Source: Mesorhizobium sp. M2D.F.Ca.ET.226.01.1.1 | GTDB taxonomy: Bacteria; Pseudomonadota; Alphaproteobacteria; Rhizobiales; Rhizobiaceae | NCBI RefSeq assembly: GCF_004022705.2 | Contig: NZ_RZOY02000005.1 | Location: forward strand, 432,462-496,461 | DNA: 64,000 nucleotides | Direction of reading: 5' to 3' | Program-made: the position numbers and the translations under genes | Notes under the pieces: generated by a model | The model's database searches: none | What the model was told of the DNA's origin: nothing | The model's input: only the letters and a program-made list of their open reading frames with translations | Shown here: positions 18,024 through 25,177 of the stretch, in pieces | Layout: the number at the start of each line of letters is the position of its first letter | Numbering within the stretch: the stretch's first letter is position 1

Positions 18024-18266
18024 ATGGCAGATACCAAGAATTACACATTCTACAGGACCAAGGCTGGCCATCGGCTGGCTGTCGAAACCGGCAAGCTTCC
18101 TGACCAGTTCAACACGGACGAATTGGTGAAGCTCCGGGAGATGAACGAGAATGACACGCCGAAGGCCACGCGGGACGCCGTCGCTGCCAAGGGGTTCGAA
18201 CTCACCAAGCCCGATAAGCCGACCTTCACCTATACGGAAGGAACGCCACCGCCTGTGAAGCGCTAA
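18024..18266 (+). CDS. Uncharacterised 80-residue protein at the left end of the element
   Basis: A small soluble protein I do not recognise. It is rich in Lys, Thr and charged residues, with a central REMNENDTPKATRD and a Pro-rich tail. An AAAAGGAA box (18014-18021 area) precedes ATG 18024 at good spacing, and the gene is the only rightward gene in this part of the element. It faces the end of the leftward operon (convergent, 40 bases apart). Confidence 0.65.
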   Translation: MADTKNYTFYRTKAGHRLAVETGKLPDQFNTDELVKLREMNENDTPKATRDAVAAKGFELTKPDKPTFTYTEGTPPPVKR

Positions 18267-18306
18267 ACTCGGCAGCGAACGCTAAAGCCCGGCCAGAGAA
18301 ATCGAG

Positions 18307-20160
18307 TTAGATAAGGCATTCGTTCATGGCCTGCACAAGGTCGTCGTGGCTTTTCAGCTCGGCGAGAATGTCTCGGATCGAACGCGTTTCCACATTGCCA
18401 TCTGCGTCGCGGCCGAATGGGATTACGGTATCCATGTCGATGGCGCCAGAGCGCTGGCCAAGCTCGATCATTTCACCGGAGCCGAACTGACCGGCCGGTG
18501 GCCTGGTCGGCTGCGGTGCGGCGCCTTCCGCCACCGCCTTGGGCGGCTCGGGCGGGATGATCCGCACCTTGGGACCGTCCCCGGCGCTCGCCTTGGCAAG
18601 CTCCCGCTCGATCGCGTCTGACGGGGAAGGTGAGCGCGTTTGACCTACGGGGCCAAGGCCACTGTCGACACTGCCGAGTGCCGTCGATTTCTTCGCGCCG
18701 GCACCGTTCGCGAAGTCGGCCACGATCTTCGACCGCTGGAGCCGCAGCGTGTCAGCGGCGTTGCCAATGTCCTGGCGACGGGCGACAAGCGCCTGCAAAT
18801 TGGCATTGGCGGCTTCGCCACTGGCCAGCGCGGTTTCCGCCTGGGCCTTGTCGCGGCTGAGCTGGCCAAGGGAGCGCTTGTCGGTGGTGTCCGCGATCTG
18901 CGCGTTTAGATCAGCCAACTTTGCACGTTTGCGGAAAATCTCGTCGGCCGGGATGGCACTTTCCTGCCTCGCCTGTATCTGCGTGTCGAGCTCCGCTGCG
19001 GCCTTGCCAGTCTCGCCGATGCGGGCCGTAAGCTCGGCCAGCTGGCGGTTTGTGTTGGCAACCGCGCTGGCATCAACGCCGTTCGGCAGTCGATCGAGCA
19101 GCCTGGACAGAGGCGCCGACGTGCCGCCGAAAAGCTCGTCGCTTTCACGGCTGGCAAGCGCTGCCGGCGAGAGCGACGGCGGCGATGACGCCAAGCCGGG
19201 CAGGTTCAACGGCGTATCCCGCCGCAGCGCGTCGAGCACCTGACCGGTATGGGTGCCTTCGGCAATGCGGCTGGTGCCATAGGGAGAGGGGCCGATTGCC
19301 TCGCCGGCCTCGTGCGCCAGCGCCGCCGACGCGATGTCGGGGGCAGCGGCGCCGAAGCGCTTGGCGATAGCGCGGAGGCCCGCGGCAGCCCCTTCGCCGC
19401 CAAGGTGCAGCACGCCAGCGCCAAGGCCGGCCGCCGCGATCTGCACCGCTTCATCCTCTGGGGTGAGGGCATCCTTGCCTAGCAAGAGCCGCTGCGTGTC
19501 GGCGGAGCCCGATATAAGCTCACCGGCCTCGGCCACGGAGTTCATGCCAATCTGTGCGCCGACCCGGGCCAGGATCGTCTTGCCGGCGCCGCCAAGCGCA
19601 AGCGTCGCCATATTGATTGGATCACGCGGCGTCATCGAGCCGACGACGCTGCCGGCGATGTCGCCCACGACGCCCATATCCGTCGCGCGGCCGGCCACGT
19701 CGAGCGCGTCGGCTTCCTTCTGCCGCGCATTCAACTGCACCTGCTTGAACATCTGCTCGTATGTGAGCAGTCCGTGCTGCTGCGCCAGCTCGTCGTATTT
19801 GACGATCTGCGCCTCGGCCTTGGTGCGGTACTCCTGGCGCATGGTGTCGTTCACGGTGTCGTCACCAGCGATGTAGTGCATGAAGTCCTGCTGATACGGG
19901 CCGGTAGCGCTCGATGGCGGATAGAAGGCGCCGGGAAACACTGCCGGGAGCCGCGTGCCCGTCGCCTTGTAGAGGGCGTCGAGCTGCGTCTGTTCCAGAT
20001 TGGACATGTCCTGCTGAGCGGCGAACGCGGAGTGTGCATGGTACATGTCCGAAACTGCGGCCATGAAGTTGGCGGCAAAGCCGGTCTGCGGGCCGGCGGT
20101 GATGCCGTCAGCCGCAGTCGGCAGGATGTTAGGGTCGGGCTGGCCGTCAAAGAAACTCAT
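18307..20160 (-). CDS. Large phage-like protein, possibly an internal virion or ejection protein
   Basis: A 617-residue protein, last and largest of the leftward operon. I do not recognise a catalytic domain. Residues about 140-290 are rich in Ala and Gly with amphipathic or weakly hydrophobic segments (GVVGDIAGSVVGSM, QIAAAGLGAGVLHLGGEGAA). Residues about 365-480 look like a long coiled coil (LAELTARIGETGKAAAELD and onward). Such a layout is seen in phage internal virion proteins and in the N-terminal parts of very large polyvalent phage proteins. Position directly after a terminase-like gene supports a packaging or particle role, by inference. Confidence 0.6.
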   Translation of the reverse strand: MSFFDGQPDPNILPTAADGITAGPQTGFAANFMAAVSDMYHAHSAFAAQQDMSNLEQTQLDALYKATGTRLPAVFPGAFYPPSSATGPYQQDFMHYIAGDDTVNDTMRQEYRTKAEAQIVKYDELAQQHGLLTYEQMFKQVQLNARQKEADALDVAGRATDMGVVGDIAGSVVGSMTPRDPINMATLALGGAGKTILARVGAQIGMNSVAEAGELISGSADTQRLLLGKDALTPEDEAVQIAAAGLGAGVLHLGGEGAAAGLRAIAKRFGAAAPDIASAALAHEAGEAIGPSPYGTSRIAEGTHTGQVLDALRRDTPLNLPGLASSPPSLSPAALASRESDELFGGTSAPLSRLLDRLPNGVDASAVANTNRQLAELTARIGETGKAAAELDTQIQARQESAIPADEIFRKRAKLADLNAQIADTTDKRSLGQLSRDKAQAETALASGEAANANLQALVARRQDIGNAADTLRLQRSKIVADFANGAGAKKSTALGSVDSGLGPVGQTRSPSPSDAIERELAKASAGDGPKVRIIPPEPPKAVAEGAAPQPTRPPAGQFGSGEMIELGQRSGAIDMDTVIPFGRDADGNVETRSIRDILAELKSHDDLVQAMNECLI

Positions 20161-20173
20161 GGGGGATTTCCCT

Positions 20174-20338
20174 TCACTGGAAACGCTGTGGTGCGGCGGG
20201 GTGCACGATGTTGAAGGTGGAGGCTAGGATTTCGGCGGCGCGCGCATCGAAGGCCGCTTTTGCCCAAGCGAGCCGCTCCTCATAGTCGCGCCGCGCCTCC
20301 GCAAGAGCCTTGGCCGTTTTCCGATCAAGCAGGCTCAT
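20174..20338 (-). CDS. Small coupled protein in the phage-like operon
   Basis: A 54-residue protein beginning MSLLDRKTAKALAEARRDY. Its ATG overlaps the TGA of the terminase-like gene by the ATGA arrangement, so it is probably translated by coupling. It is mostly helical and charged at the N-terminal half. Function unknown. It ends 13 bases before the 617-residue gene. Confidence 0.6.
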   Translation of the reverse strand: MSLLDRKTAKALAEARRDYEERLAWAKAAFDARAAEILASTFNIVHPAAPQRFQ

Positions 20339-20694
20339 GGCCGCATGTCCTGTGGCAAGAGGGGGTAGACTTCGCTCATCACGGCCGATCCGCGCGGATC
20401 GCCGCCCATTGAGAGCGCGAAGGCATTCTGGAAGCGATGGGCCAAGATGCGGTCTATCCGCTTGACCGCCGCGGCTACTTTGGCTCGGCGATGCAACAGC
20501 GCGTATCCCGCTGTCTTAGCCGCAGCATAGCCAGCGTGTCGCGCTGCTTCGCTGGCGTTGCGACCGTTGGCGTAATAGCGGGCCAGGAACTCGACTTGTT
20601 GCGGAGTGAGGTCGGCCAGGATAGTCCAAATCGGACCAAGGCCCGCGATCACGGGCGGCAACTCGGGAAAGCTGATAGGGGGCGAAGCGAGCAT
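20335..20694 (-). CDS. Terminase small subunit-like protein
   Basis: A 119-residue protein. LTPQQVEFLARYYANGRNASEAARHAGYAA, then a basic helix with LLHRRAKVAAAVKRID, follows the pattern of the N-terminal helix-turn-helix of phage terminase small subunits (LTpkQ.xFv.xY....na..Aa..AGYs...a...g..LL....V..ai). Those proteins recognise the packaging site. No large terminase subunit exists in the element. In satellites such a gene can redirect a helper phage packaging motor; here that is an inference. A general phage DNA-binding protein is the alternative. Confidence 0.55.
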   Translation of the reverse strand: MLASPPISFPELPPVIAGLGPIWTILADLTPQQVEFLARYYANGRNASEAARHAGYAAAKTAGYALLHRRAKVAAAVKRIDRILAHRFQNAFALSMGGDPRGSAVMSEVYPLLPQDMRP

Positions 20695-20709
20695 ATCAGT
20701 AACTGGCTG

Positions 20710-20823
20710 TCACGGAGGGCTGAGCGTGTCCTTGTCGAGGACTGGCTTCTGTTCTTGGGGCCGCGTTGCCACGGTCTGAGTGCTAGGCTTTGTGGTCGAC
20801 TTGGTGCTGGTCTGGTTTGCCAT
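20710..20823 (-). CDS. Very small protein in the phage-like operon
   Basis: A 37-residue open frame beginning MANQTSTKSTTKPSTQ, rich in Thr, Ser, Lys and Pro, so probably disordered. The AAAGG box that ends the previous gene lies 8 bases upstream. The call rests on spacing and ribosome binding site, not on homology. Confidence 0.45.
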   Translation of the reverse strand: MANQTSTKSTTKPSTQTVATRPQEQKPVLDKDTLSPP

Positions 20824-20828
20824 TTGCG

Positions 20829-20978
20829 TTACCTTTCATGCTGCTGGGGTGACGGTTTGGCCGGAGGGGCGGCCGATGGCCGACGCTCCCCCTGGCGCTT
20901 CTGCTGGAGCTGCTTCGATTTCGCCTCGAACCTCTTGGCGTCGGAGCGGTTTGAATGCCATGTGGTGCGCTTGCTCAC
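20829..20978 (-). CDS. Small basic protein in the phage-like operon
   Basis: A 49-residue frame starting at GTG 20978, which overlaps the previous TGA (GTGA) and has GGAGG six bases upstream. The product is strongly basic and Gln/Pro-rich (SDAKRFEAKSKQLQQKRQG). A competing frame (20836-20961, ATG start) has no ribosome binding site and I prefer this one. Function unknown. Confidence 0.5.
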   Translation of the reverse strand: MSKRTTWHSNRSDAKRFEAKSKQLQQKRQGERRPSAAPPAKPSPQQHER

Positions 20979-21322
20979 GAGCGGCCTCCGAGATCGCGAT
21001 AGATGCCAAGGCGGCCCGCGACGCCGGCACTCTCAGCGGCCTCCAGTGACGCGTTTTGGCGCTGACGCTCCACCTCATCGGCTGCCACCTGCGCGGGCTT
21101 GTCCCTGGCGGCGATCAATTCCAGGCCCCTGCGCTCGGCGAGGCGGGCTTGGTGTTGTGGATGACGAACGTCGAGCAGCACGTCGCCCACGGCCTTATCG
21201 GCATTCAGGGCGGCTAGGCGAGCGCGCGCCTCGGCGGGTGTTCCAGGCAGCATGGGGCTGCCATCGTTGGCCATAAGGAGGTTGGAGCCCTGGAACTGGC
21301 TCGGGATCACTGTGTCGGTCAT
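20975..21322 (-). CDS. Uncharacterised protein in the phage-like operon
   Basis: A 115-residue protein starting MTDTVIPSQ. Its ATG overlaps the stop of the upstream gene (TAATG). It has PGTPAEARARLAALNADKAV and VERQRQNASLEAAESAGVAG, mostly charged helices with coiled-coil character. It resembles scaffold-like or small structural phage proteins only in style. No domain recognised. Confidence 0.65.
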   Translation of the reverse strand: MTDTVIPSQFQGSNLLMANDGSPMLPGTPAEARARLAALNADKAVGDVLLDVRHPQHQARLAERRGLELIAARDKPAQVAADEVERQRQNASLEAAESAGVAGRLGIYRDLGGRS

Positions 21323-21609
21323 TAGAACCACCCTTGTATGCCGCCCAGGCGACGGGGCGCCGGGTCTGAATTGATCTTTTCGCCAGCGGCTTCCGCATTT
21401 GCCGCCGCGACCGTCGACTTGCGCTCCTGATCGGCACGGCGAGCAACTTCTGCCTCCGCCGCTGCCGTCGCGCGGCGGCGCACAATCTCCGCCTTCATGG
21501 CAGCGTCGGCTTCGGCCAGCTCTGCTTTCGAGCGATTATCCGGCGCCGGCTGGCCAAGGGTGGCCGCGAGCGGGTCGCGCAACAGGATGTGTTGGTCTCG
21601 GCGTGCCAT
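21322..21609 (-). CDS. Uncharacterised helical protein in the phage-like operon
   Basis: A 95-residue protein. After a short N-terminal part (HILLRDPLAATLGQPAPDN) it is one long Ala/Glu/Arg-rich helix, then ends in LGGIQGWF. It starts 3 bases after the previous stop. No domain recognised; probably a phage-derived structural or accessory protein by context. Confidence 0.65.
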   Translation of the reverse strand: MARRDQHILLRDPLAATLGQPAPDNRSKAELAEADAAMKAEIVRRRATAAAEAEVARRADQERKSTVAAANAEAAGEKINSDPAPRRLGGIQGWF

Positions 21610-21612
21610 GTG

Positions 21613-22242
21613 TCAGACCTCCAGCCTTGAGACGAGTTCGGCGCCAGAGCGCTGAACACGTTCGGAGATCGTCGCCAAGTTGGAGCGACCTTGATCATCG
21701 AGCCGGCCTTTTGGATTGAAGGTGAAGAGGAAGCCGAACGCGCCGCAGGCCCGCAGTGAGGCGTCGATGCCGACGCGGATGCTTTCGTGGCCATCGACCG
21801 CCGCGCGGGGCAGCCCGACTGTGGAAGCTGCCACCTGCAAATCGGTGGTCGCGGCGCTGAGTTCGTTGGCCGCCGCTGCCAACTTGGCGATAAGATCGTC
21901 GACGCGCTGTGCGGCCTTCAACTGGAGGCCCACCTGGGCGCGGAAAGCGTCGACCTTCGCGGCACGCTCGGCTGCGGCGCGGGCTGCTTCGGTTTCGGCC
22001 GCGATAGCGGCGCGGCGCTCATGCAGCGCGGCCAGATGTTCCTCACTGAAAGCCTGATCGGCGGAAAGCTCGGCCAGTTGACTGCGCAGTTCGCGGGCCT
22101 TGGCGTCGGTGCCGTTGGAAATGAGCCGGTCGCGAATGCTGGTGCGGAGCTGCTTGACCTTTGATGCCAGGGCGATGGCGCCCGATCGTGCCTTCTCGAT
22201 ACTGGCGTCAAGCCCTTCAAGGGTCGTGAATTGGTCGGACAT
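21613..22242 (-). CDS. Coiled-coil protein in the phage-like operon
   Basis: A 209-residue protein (start MSDQFTTLEG). Residues about 8-115 are a continuous Ala/Glu/Arg coiled coil; the C-terminal part has AFGFLFTFNPKGRLDDQG and ends RSGAELVSRLEV. ATG 22242 is chosen because GAGGAG lies 8 bases upstream; GTG 22251, overlapping the previous stop, is an alternative. No family recognised. Confidence 0.7.
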   Translation of the reverse strand: MSDQFTTLEGLDASIEKARSGAIALASKVKQLRTSIRDRLISNGTDAKARELRSQLAELSADQAFSEEHLAALHERRAAIAAETEAARAAAERAAKVDAFRAQVGLQLKAAQRVDDLIAKLAAAANELSAATTDLQVAASTVGLPRAAVDGHESIRVGIDASLRACGAFGFLFTFNPKGRLDDQGRSNLATISERVQRSGAELVSRLEV

Positions 22243-22247
22243 CGGCG

Positions 22248-22406
22248 TCACTCCTCGCTGCCGGCTTCGGCCAGGGCTTCAAGGATGGCTTCCGCCTCCA
22301 CGAGATCGGCATTCAGCCGTGCGAAGCGCTCAGGGCTCTGGAACTGCGCCAGCTCGGCTTTGAGGTGATTGACGCGGTTCGCCGCGTCGGCGGTTTCGAT
22401 AGGCAC
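22248..22406 (-). CDS. First small protein of the phage-like operon
   Basis: A 52-residue helical protein (start GTG 22406, protein begins MPIETADAANRVNHLKAEL). AAAGGATG is spaced six bases before the GTG, which decides the start over upstream ATGs at 22436 and 22460. It ends five bases before the coiled-coil gene. Function unknown. Confidence 0.55.
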   Translation of the reverse strand: MPIETADAANRVNHLKAELAQFQSPERFARLNADLVEAEAILEALAEAGSEE

Positions 22407-22502
22407 GAATTCATCCTTTCGGGTCGGCGCGCGCATGGCGCGCGAAAAAAAGTTATGCATCTATTGTAACACAGGAATATTGGCGACATGAAGGCGGTTA
22501 CT

Positions 22503-22573
22503 GCATCGATACAGTATAGATATAAATAGCAATTGTTTGATGTAGCTCGATACGCATCGATTTCTCAGTATAG
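22503..22573. repeat. Pair of direct repeats, operator-like
   Basis: GCATCGATACAGTATAG (22503-22519) and GCATCGATTTCTCAGTATAG (22554-22573) share GCATCGAT and CAGTATAG with three extra bases in the second copy. They lie 100-150 bases upstream of the leftward operon, where a regulator could bind. Confidence 0.5.
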
Positions 22574-22594
22574 GCAGCGGAAAAATCTTAGCCG

Positions 22595-22770
22595 GGCGCG
22601 AGGCGCGGTTGCGTGAGGAAGGGCTAGGGTTGGCCGCCCGCGCGAGGGCCGCCGGAGAGCCTGGTAGGAGTTGCCCGCGCGCGAGGCCGGCTGGTGGTGC
22701 CTGGTCGGCTTGAAGGTGGGAGGACCGTGGGCGGGGAAGGGCAGCGGCGGCCCGCGCGCGAGGCGGCGAA
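22595..22770. repeat. Four GC-rich direct repeats of the CCCGCGCGCGAGGC type
   Basis: Copies lie near 22597 (GCGCGAGGCGCGG), 22635 (CCCGCGCGAGGGCC), 22675 (CCCGCGCGCGAGGCC) and 22753 (CCCGCGCGCGAGGCGG). The top strand is unusually G-rich between them. Possible packaging, origin or protein-binding site. Confidence 0.5.
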
Positions 22771-22917
22771 ATTTCTCACGCGACCCCAGCGCGATTTATC
22801 TACGGGGGTATGCAGGTTTGCCGGGTCGAGTTCGATTTCTTGGCCCCACCCCCAGGGTACTCTCCCGCTCCTCGATAAGCATTCCTTGCCGAATATTACA
22901 ATTGTTGCAGTTACTGA

Positions 22918-22951
22918 TTGACAACTTGGTGGTTAGATTATCGCATCGCGG
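22918..22951 (+). promoter_or_regulatory. Possible promoter with overlapping operator-like motif
   Basis: TTGACA (22918-22923) is followed by the motif TTAGATTATCGCATCGCGG (22933-22951), inside which TATCGC could serve as a -10 box. The same motif with three changes recurs at 28943. It would drive the genes from 23046 rightward. Confidence 0.4.
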
Positions 22952-23045
22952 TACGAAACTATCAGTATTTACAGCATTTATATTTTCGGTATGATCATAT
23001 CACCTTGGCGCAATCAAGCAGCCGAGCCAACACACGGAGTAAATT

Positions 23046-23201
23046 ATGCGCATCGGTCACATCGAATTGAGTTTTGGCGTCGAGCCCCGCGAAAATGCCT
23101 GGCTGTTCGGCAGCAGCTTTCCCTATGGTTTCAACGTCAATCGGCAATACCGCGAAGCGCTGTTGCAGCTCGGCCGTCGCAGTTGGCTGTTGACTTGGTA
23201 A
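23046..23201 (+). CDS. 51-residue orphan protein
   Basis: A small protein beginning MRIGHIELSFGVEPRENAW, with FGSSFPYGFNVNRQY and ending LLTW. GGAGT is spaced seven bases before ATG 23046. The aromatic-rich sequence with few low-complexity features looks like a folded small protein. A hairpin terminator (23228-23249) follows. No family recognised. Confidence 0.65.
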   Translation: MRIGHIELSFGVEPRENAWLFGSSFPYGFNVNRQYREALLQLGRRSWLLTW

Positions 23202-23227
23202 GCCGTCGACCGCCTCGCCGGATCGTC

Positions 23228-23250
23228 AAGCCCCGCTTCGGCGGGGCTTT
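23228..23250 (+). terminator. Hairpin terminator after the 51-residue gene
   Basis: AAGCCCCGC (23228-23236) pairs with GCGGGGCTT (23241-23249) around a TTCG tetraloop; the T-run is only three long. Confidence 0.6.
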
Positions 23251-23348
23251 GTCGCGTTTCAGGAGCGTTGACGCTGTACCTAATTCTCAAGTATAATGTA
23301 CAGATGTTCGGCTCAACGCCTTGCAGGTCAAGGCTTAAGATCAAGAGA

Positions 23349-24017
23349 ATGATCACGGCAGTTGCTTATCTGCGTACCTCGTCGCGGACCAATGTCGACG
23401 GGGATAGCGCGCCGCGGCAGCGACAGGCGATCGGGGAATATGCCAGAGGTCACGGGATAGAGGTCGTCCGGGAATTCCACGACGCGGCAGTGAGTGGCGC
23501 GGACCCGATCGACACGCGGCCTGGCTTCCAAGCGCTGCTAGAATATCTCGCCGGCAATGGCGCCAGGGTGATCTTGATCGAGAACGCCAGCCGGTTCGCG
23601 CGTGACCTTGCGGTGCAGCTGGCGGGCCACAAGCTGCTACAACGGCTGGGCTATGAGCTGATCCCGGTCGACGCCCCTAACCACTTCACTGACGACACGC
23701 CGACCGCCGCAATGGTCCGCCAGATACTAGGGGCTGTAAGCGAGTTCGAGAAGGCTCAATTGGTGGCGAAGCTGCGCGGCGCGCGGGACAGGGCTTCCAA
23801 GGCCGCAGGGCGGCGTGTGGAGGGCAACCACGGCTATCGCGTGTCGAGCCCCGACTTGATCCGGGAAGCCAAGCGGTTGGCCCGCAAGAGCCCGAAAACG
23901 GGATCGCGGCGGAGCTTGCGGGAGATAGCGGCAGAGCTGGCGAAGCTCGGACATGTTACTGCGTCCGGGCAACCGTTTTCGGCTTCCCAAGTGCAGCGGT
24001 TGATTGATGTGGGATAA
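23349..24017 (+). CDS. Serine recombinase (resolvase/invertase family)
   Basis: A 222-residue site-specific recombinase. The N-terminal catalytic domain opens with AVAYLRTSS, whose serine is the nucleophile, then IEVVREFHDAAVSGADP, LIENASRFARDLAVQLAGH and AMVRQILGAVSEFEKAQLVAK. The C-terminus (RRSLREIAAELAKLGHVTAS) is the DNA-binding helix-turn-helix. ATG 23349 (MITAVAYLRTSS) is used; an ATG at 23304 is in frame. A second recombinase in addition to the tyrosine integrase is notable; it could invert or resolve a DNA segment, but I found no target sites. Confidence 0.85.
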   Translation: MITAVAYLRTSSRTNVDGDSAPRQRQAIGEYARGHGIEVVREFHDAAVSGADPIDTRPGFQALLEYLAGNGARVILIENASRFARDLAVQLAGHKLLQRLGYELIPVDAPNHFTDDTPTAAMVRQILGAVSEFEKAQLVAKLRGARDRASKAAGRRVEGNHGYRVSSPDLIREAKRLARKSPKTGSRRSLREIAAELAKLGHVTASGQPFSASQVQRLIDVG

Positions 24018-24113
24018 AGGCTTGGCGATGGGACAGAATAGATGGACTTCCCGCCTCAGACATGAGATTTCGATTGCGGCTCGTTGTTGGGCCGGAAACG
24101 CTGAGGTTGCGAA

Positions 24114-24650
24114 ATGGTTGATCTGAATTTTAGCCCTGAACAACGGCTCATTATTGCTCTGCTTTGCGACTTGTACAAAGAGCCGGCAAAACGGGAGCTC
24201 GATCCTGGTTTTATTATGGAGGCGATCTACGGCGGCCACGACTGGGCAATTGACTGGCAATATGGCGGGGTATTCCCCGAGCGGTCGGACAAGCGCAGCG
24301 ACGTGTCGTACGTCGTCGACGTGCTGGATATGTGGACGTTTATCGAGCGCGGCTTTGACACGTTGGATGCTGCCGGCAAGGCCAAGGTGCAGGCCGGTGT
24401 GGCGCACATCGGCCAGGGGCCGAAGTTCCTCGGCTTCGATGGGAACAACGAAACCACTTCGATCGGCATCGCAAACATGCTCGTTGACAAGATGGGGCGC
24501 TTCGCGGCGTTCAAGGGTCGCGACTTGAACTCGCACAGTCCTACCGAGGATCGCTACCGGCAGATGTTGGACAGGTGGCTGCCGATCCGGCCAGGCCTAC
24601 ATGCGCGCGAGCTTAACGCCGACGAGATCATTCACATCTTGTCGCGGTAA
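24114..24650 (+). CDS. YfbU family protein
   Basis: A 178-residue protein. LNFSPEQRLIIALLCDLYK at the start, DVLDMWTFIERGF, PKFLGFDGNNET, and YRQMLDRWLP followed by LNADEIIHILS match the YfbU (UPF0304) pattern as I know it from E. coli. The exact function of YfbU is not established. It follows the serine recombinase by about 100 bases on the same strand and is probably cargo. A hairpin with CATTCC (24674) and GGAATG (24695 area) may end the transcript. Confidence 0.75.
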   Translation: MVDLNFSPEQRLIIALLCDLYKEPAKRELDPGFIMEAIYGGHDWAIDWQYGGVFPERSDKRSDVSYVVDVLDMWTFIERGFDTLDAAGKAKVQAGVAHIGQGPKFLGFDGNNETTSIGIANMLVDKMGRFAAFKGRDLNSHSPTEDRYRQMLDRWLPIRPGLHARELNADEIIHILSR

Positions 24651-24938
24651 TAAGCCCGACCCAACGGTTTAGACATTCCATTTCGTCGAAAAACGGAATG
24701 CCCGTTCCTGCACGTGCGCGGTATGCGGTTTAAATCAGGGTGAGGTTTTATAGCCAGTGCTATACTTTGGGCTTCTCGGGCTCTCCGCCCTTCCGCGGCT
24801 TCGCCGTCTCGGTTGCACGCTACCGCGCCTATTCCTCCTTCGCCGCGCTGTCGACCTCTTGTTGCCGAAGCGGCGATTTTGAACTCGACAGCCACGGTTA
24901 GGGGCGGACGTAGCGCCCGGCACCCAGCCGGGGGCGCG
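24651..24938. other. Gene-free region before the decamer array
   Basis: No gene is supported. A possible terminator hairpin lies near 24674-24700. The rest leads into the repeat array at 24939-25168. Confidence 0.4.
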
Positions 24939-25168
24939 TGCGGAACGCCCCCAGGGGGTATGGGGGATATGCACGCGCAACGTTCCGCAGTCGTTCCGCA
25001 AGCGTTCGTAGCTCTCTAAGCCACTGTGCCGTAACGGTTTTCTGCCTTGACCGCGAAATGGATGCGGAACGCCTGCTGAACGCGTTCCGCAGAGCGTTCG
25101 TAGTTAGATTTAGATCCGTTTTCATAGCTTTACATCGATGTGCAGAACGCCATTCAGGGCGTTCCGCA
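24939..25168. repeat. Array of seven decamers, candidate replication origin
   Basis: TGCGGAACGC occurs at 24939 and 25063 and with one mismatch at 25141. Its complement GCGTTCCGCA occurs at 25082 and 25159 and with one mismatch at 24980 and 24991. Pairs 25063/25082 and 25141/25159 form inverted repeats of about 10-11 base arms. GCGTTCGTAG follows two of the complement copies (25002, 25094). The array sits directly after the stop of the primase-helicase gene. By analogy with iteron origins used by P4-type primases, this may be the element's origin. Confidence 0.6.
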
Positions 25169-25177
25169 TAGTTGAAA

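Larger units (their letters stand above)
22407..23045. other. Control region between the leftward phage-like operon and the rightward cargo genes
   Basis: About 640 bases with no convincing gene. From left to right it holds an AT-rich stretch with two direct repeats (22503-22519, 22554-22573), a very GC-rich block with four copies of a GCGCGAGG-type motif (22595-22770), and a second AT-rich stretch with a TTGACA box (22918) and the 19-base motif shared with 28943. It should contain the divergent promoters and perhaps a packaging or replication site. Confidence 0.5.

Noticed and set aside
20836..20961. Alternative 41-codon frame in the phage-like operon
   Set aside because: The overlapping GTG frame at 20829-20978 has a GGAGG box and couples to the previous stop.
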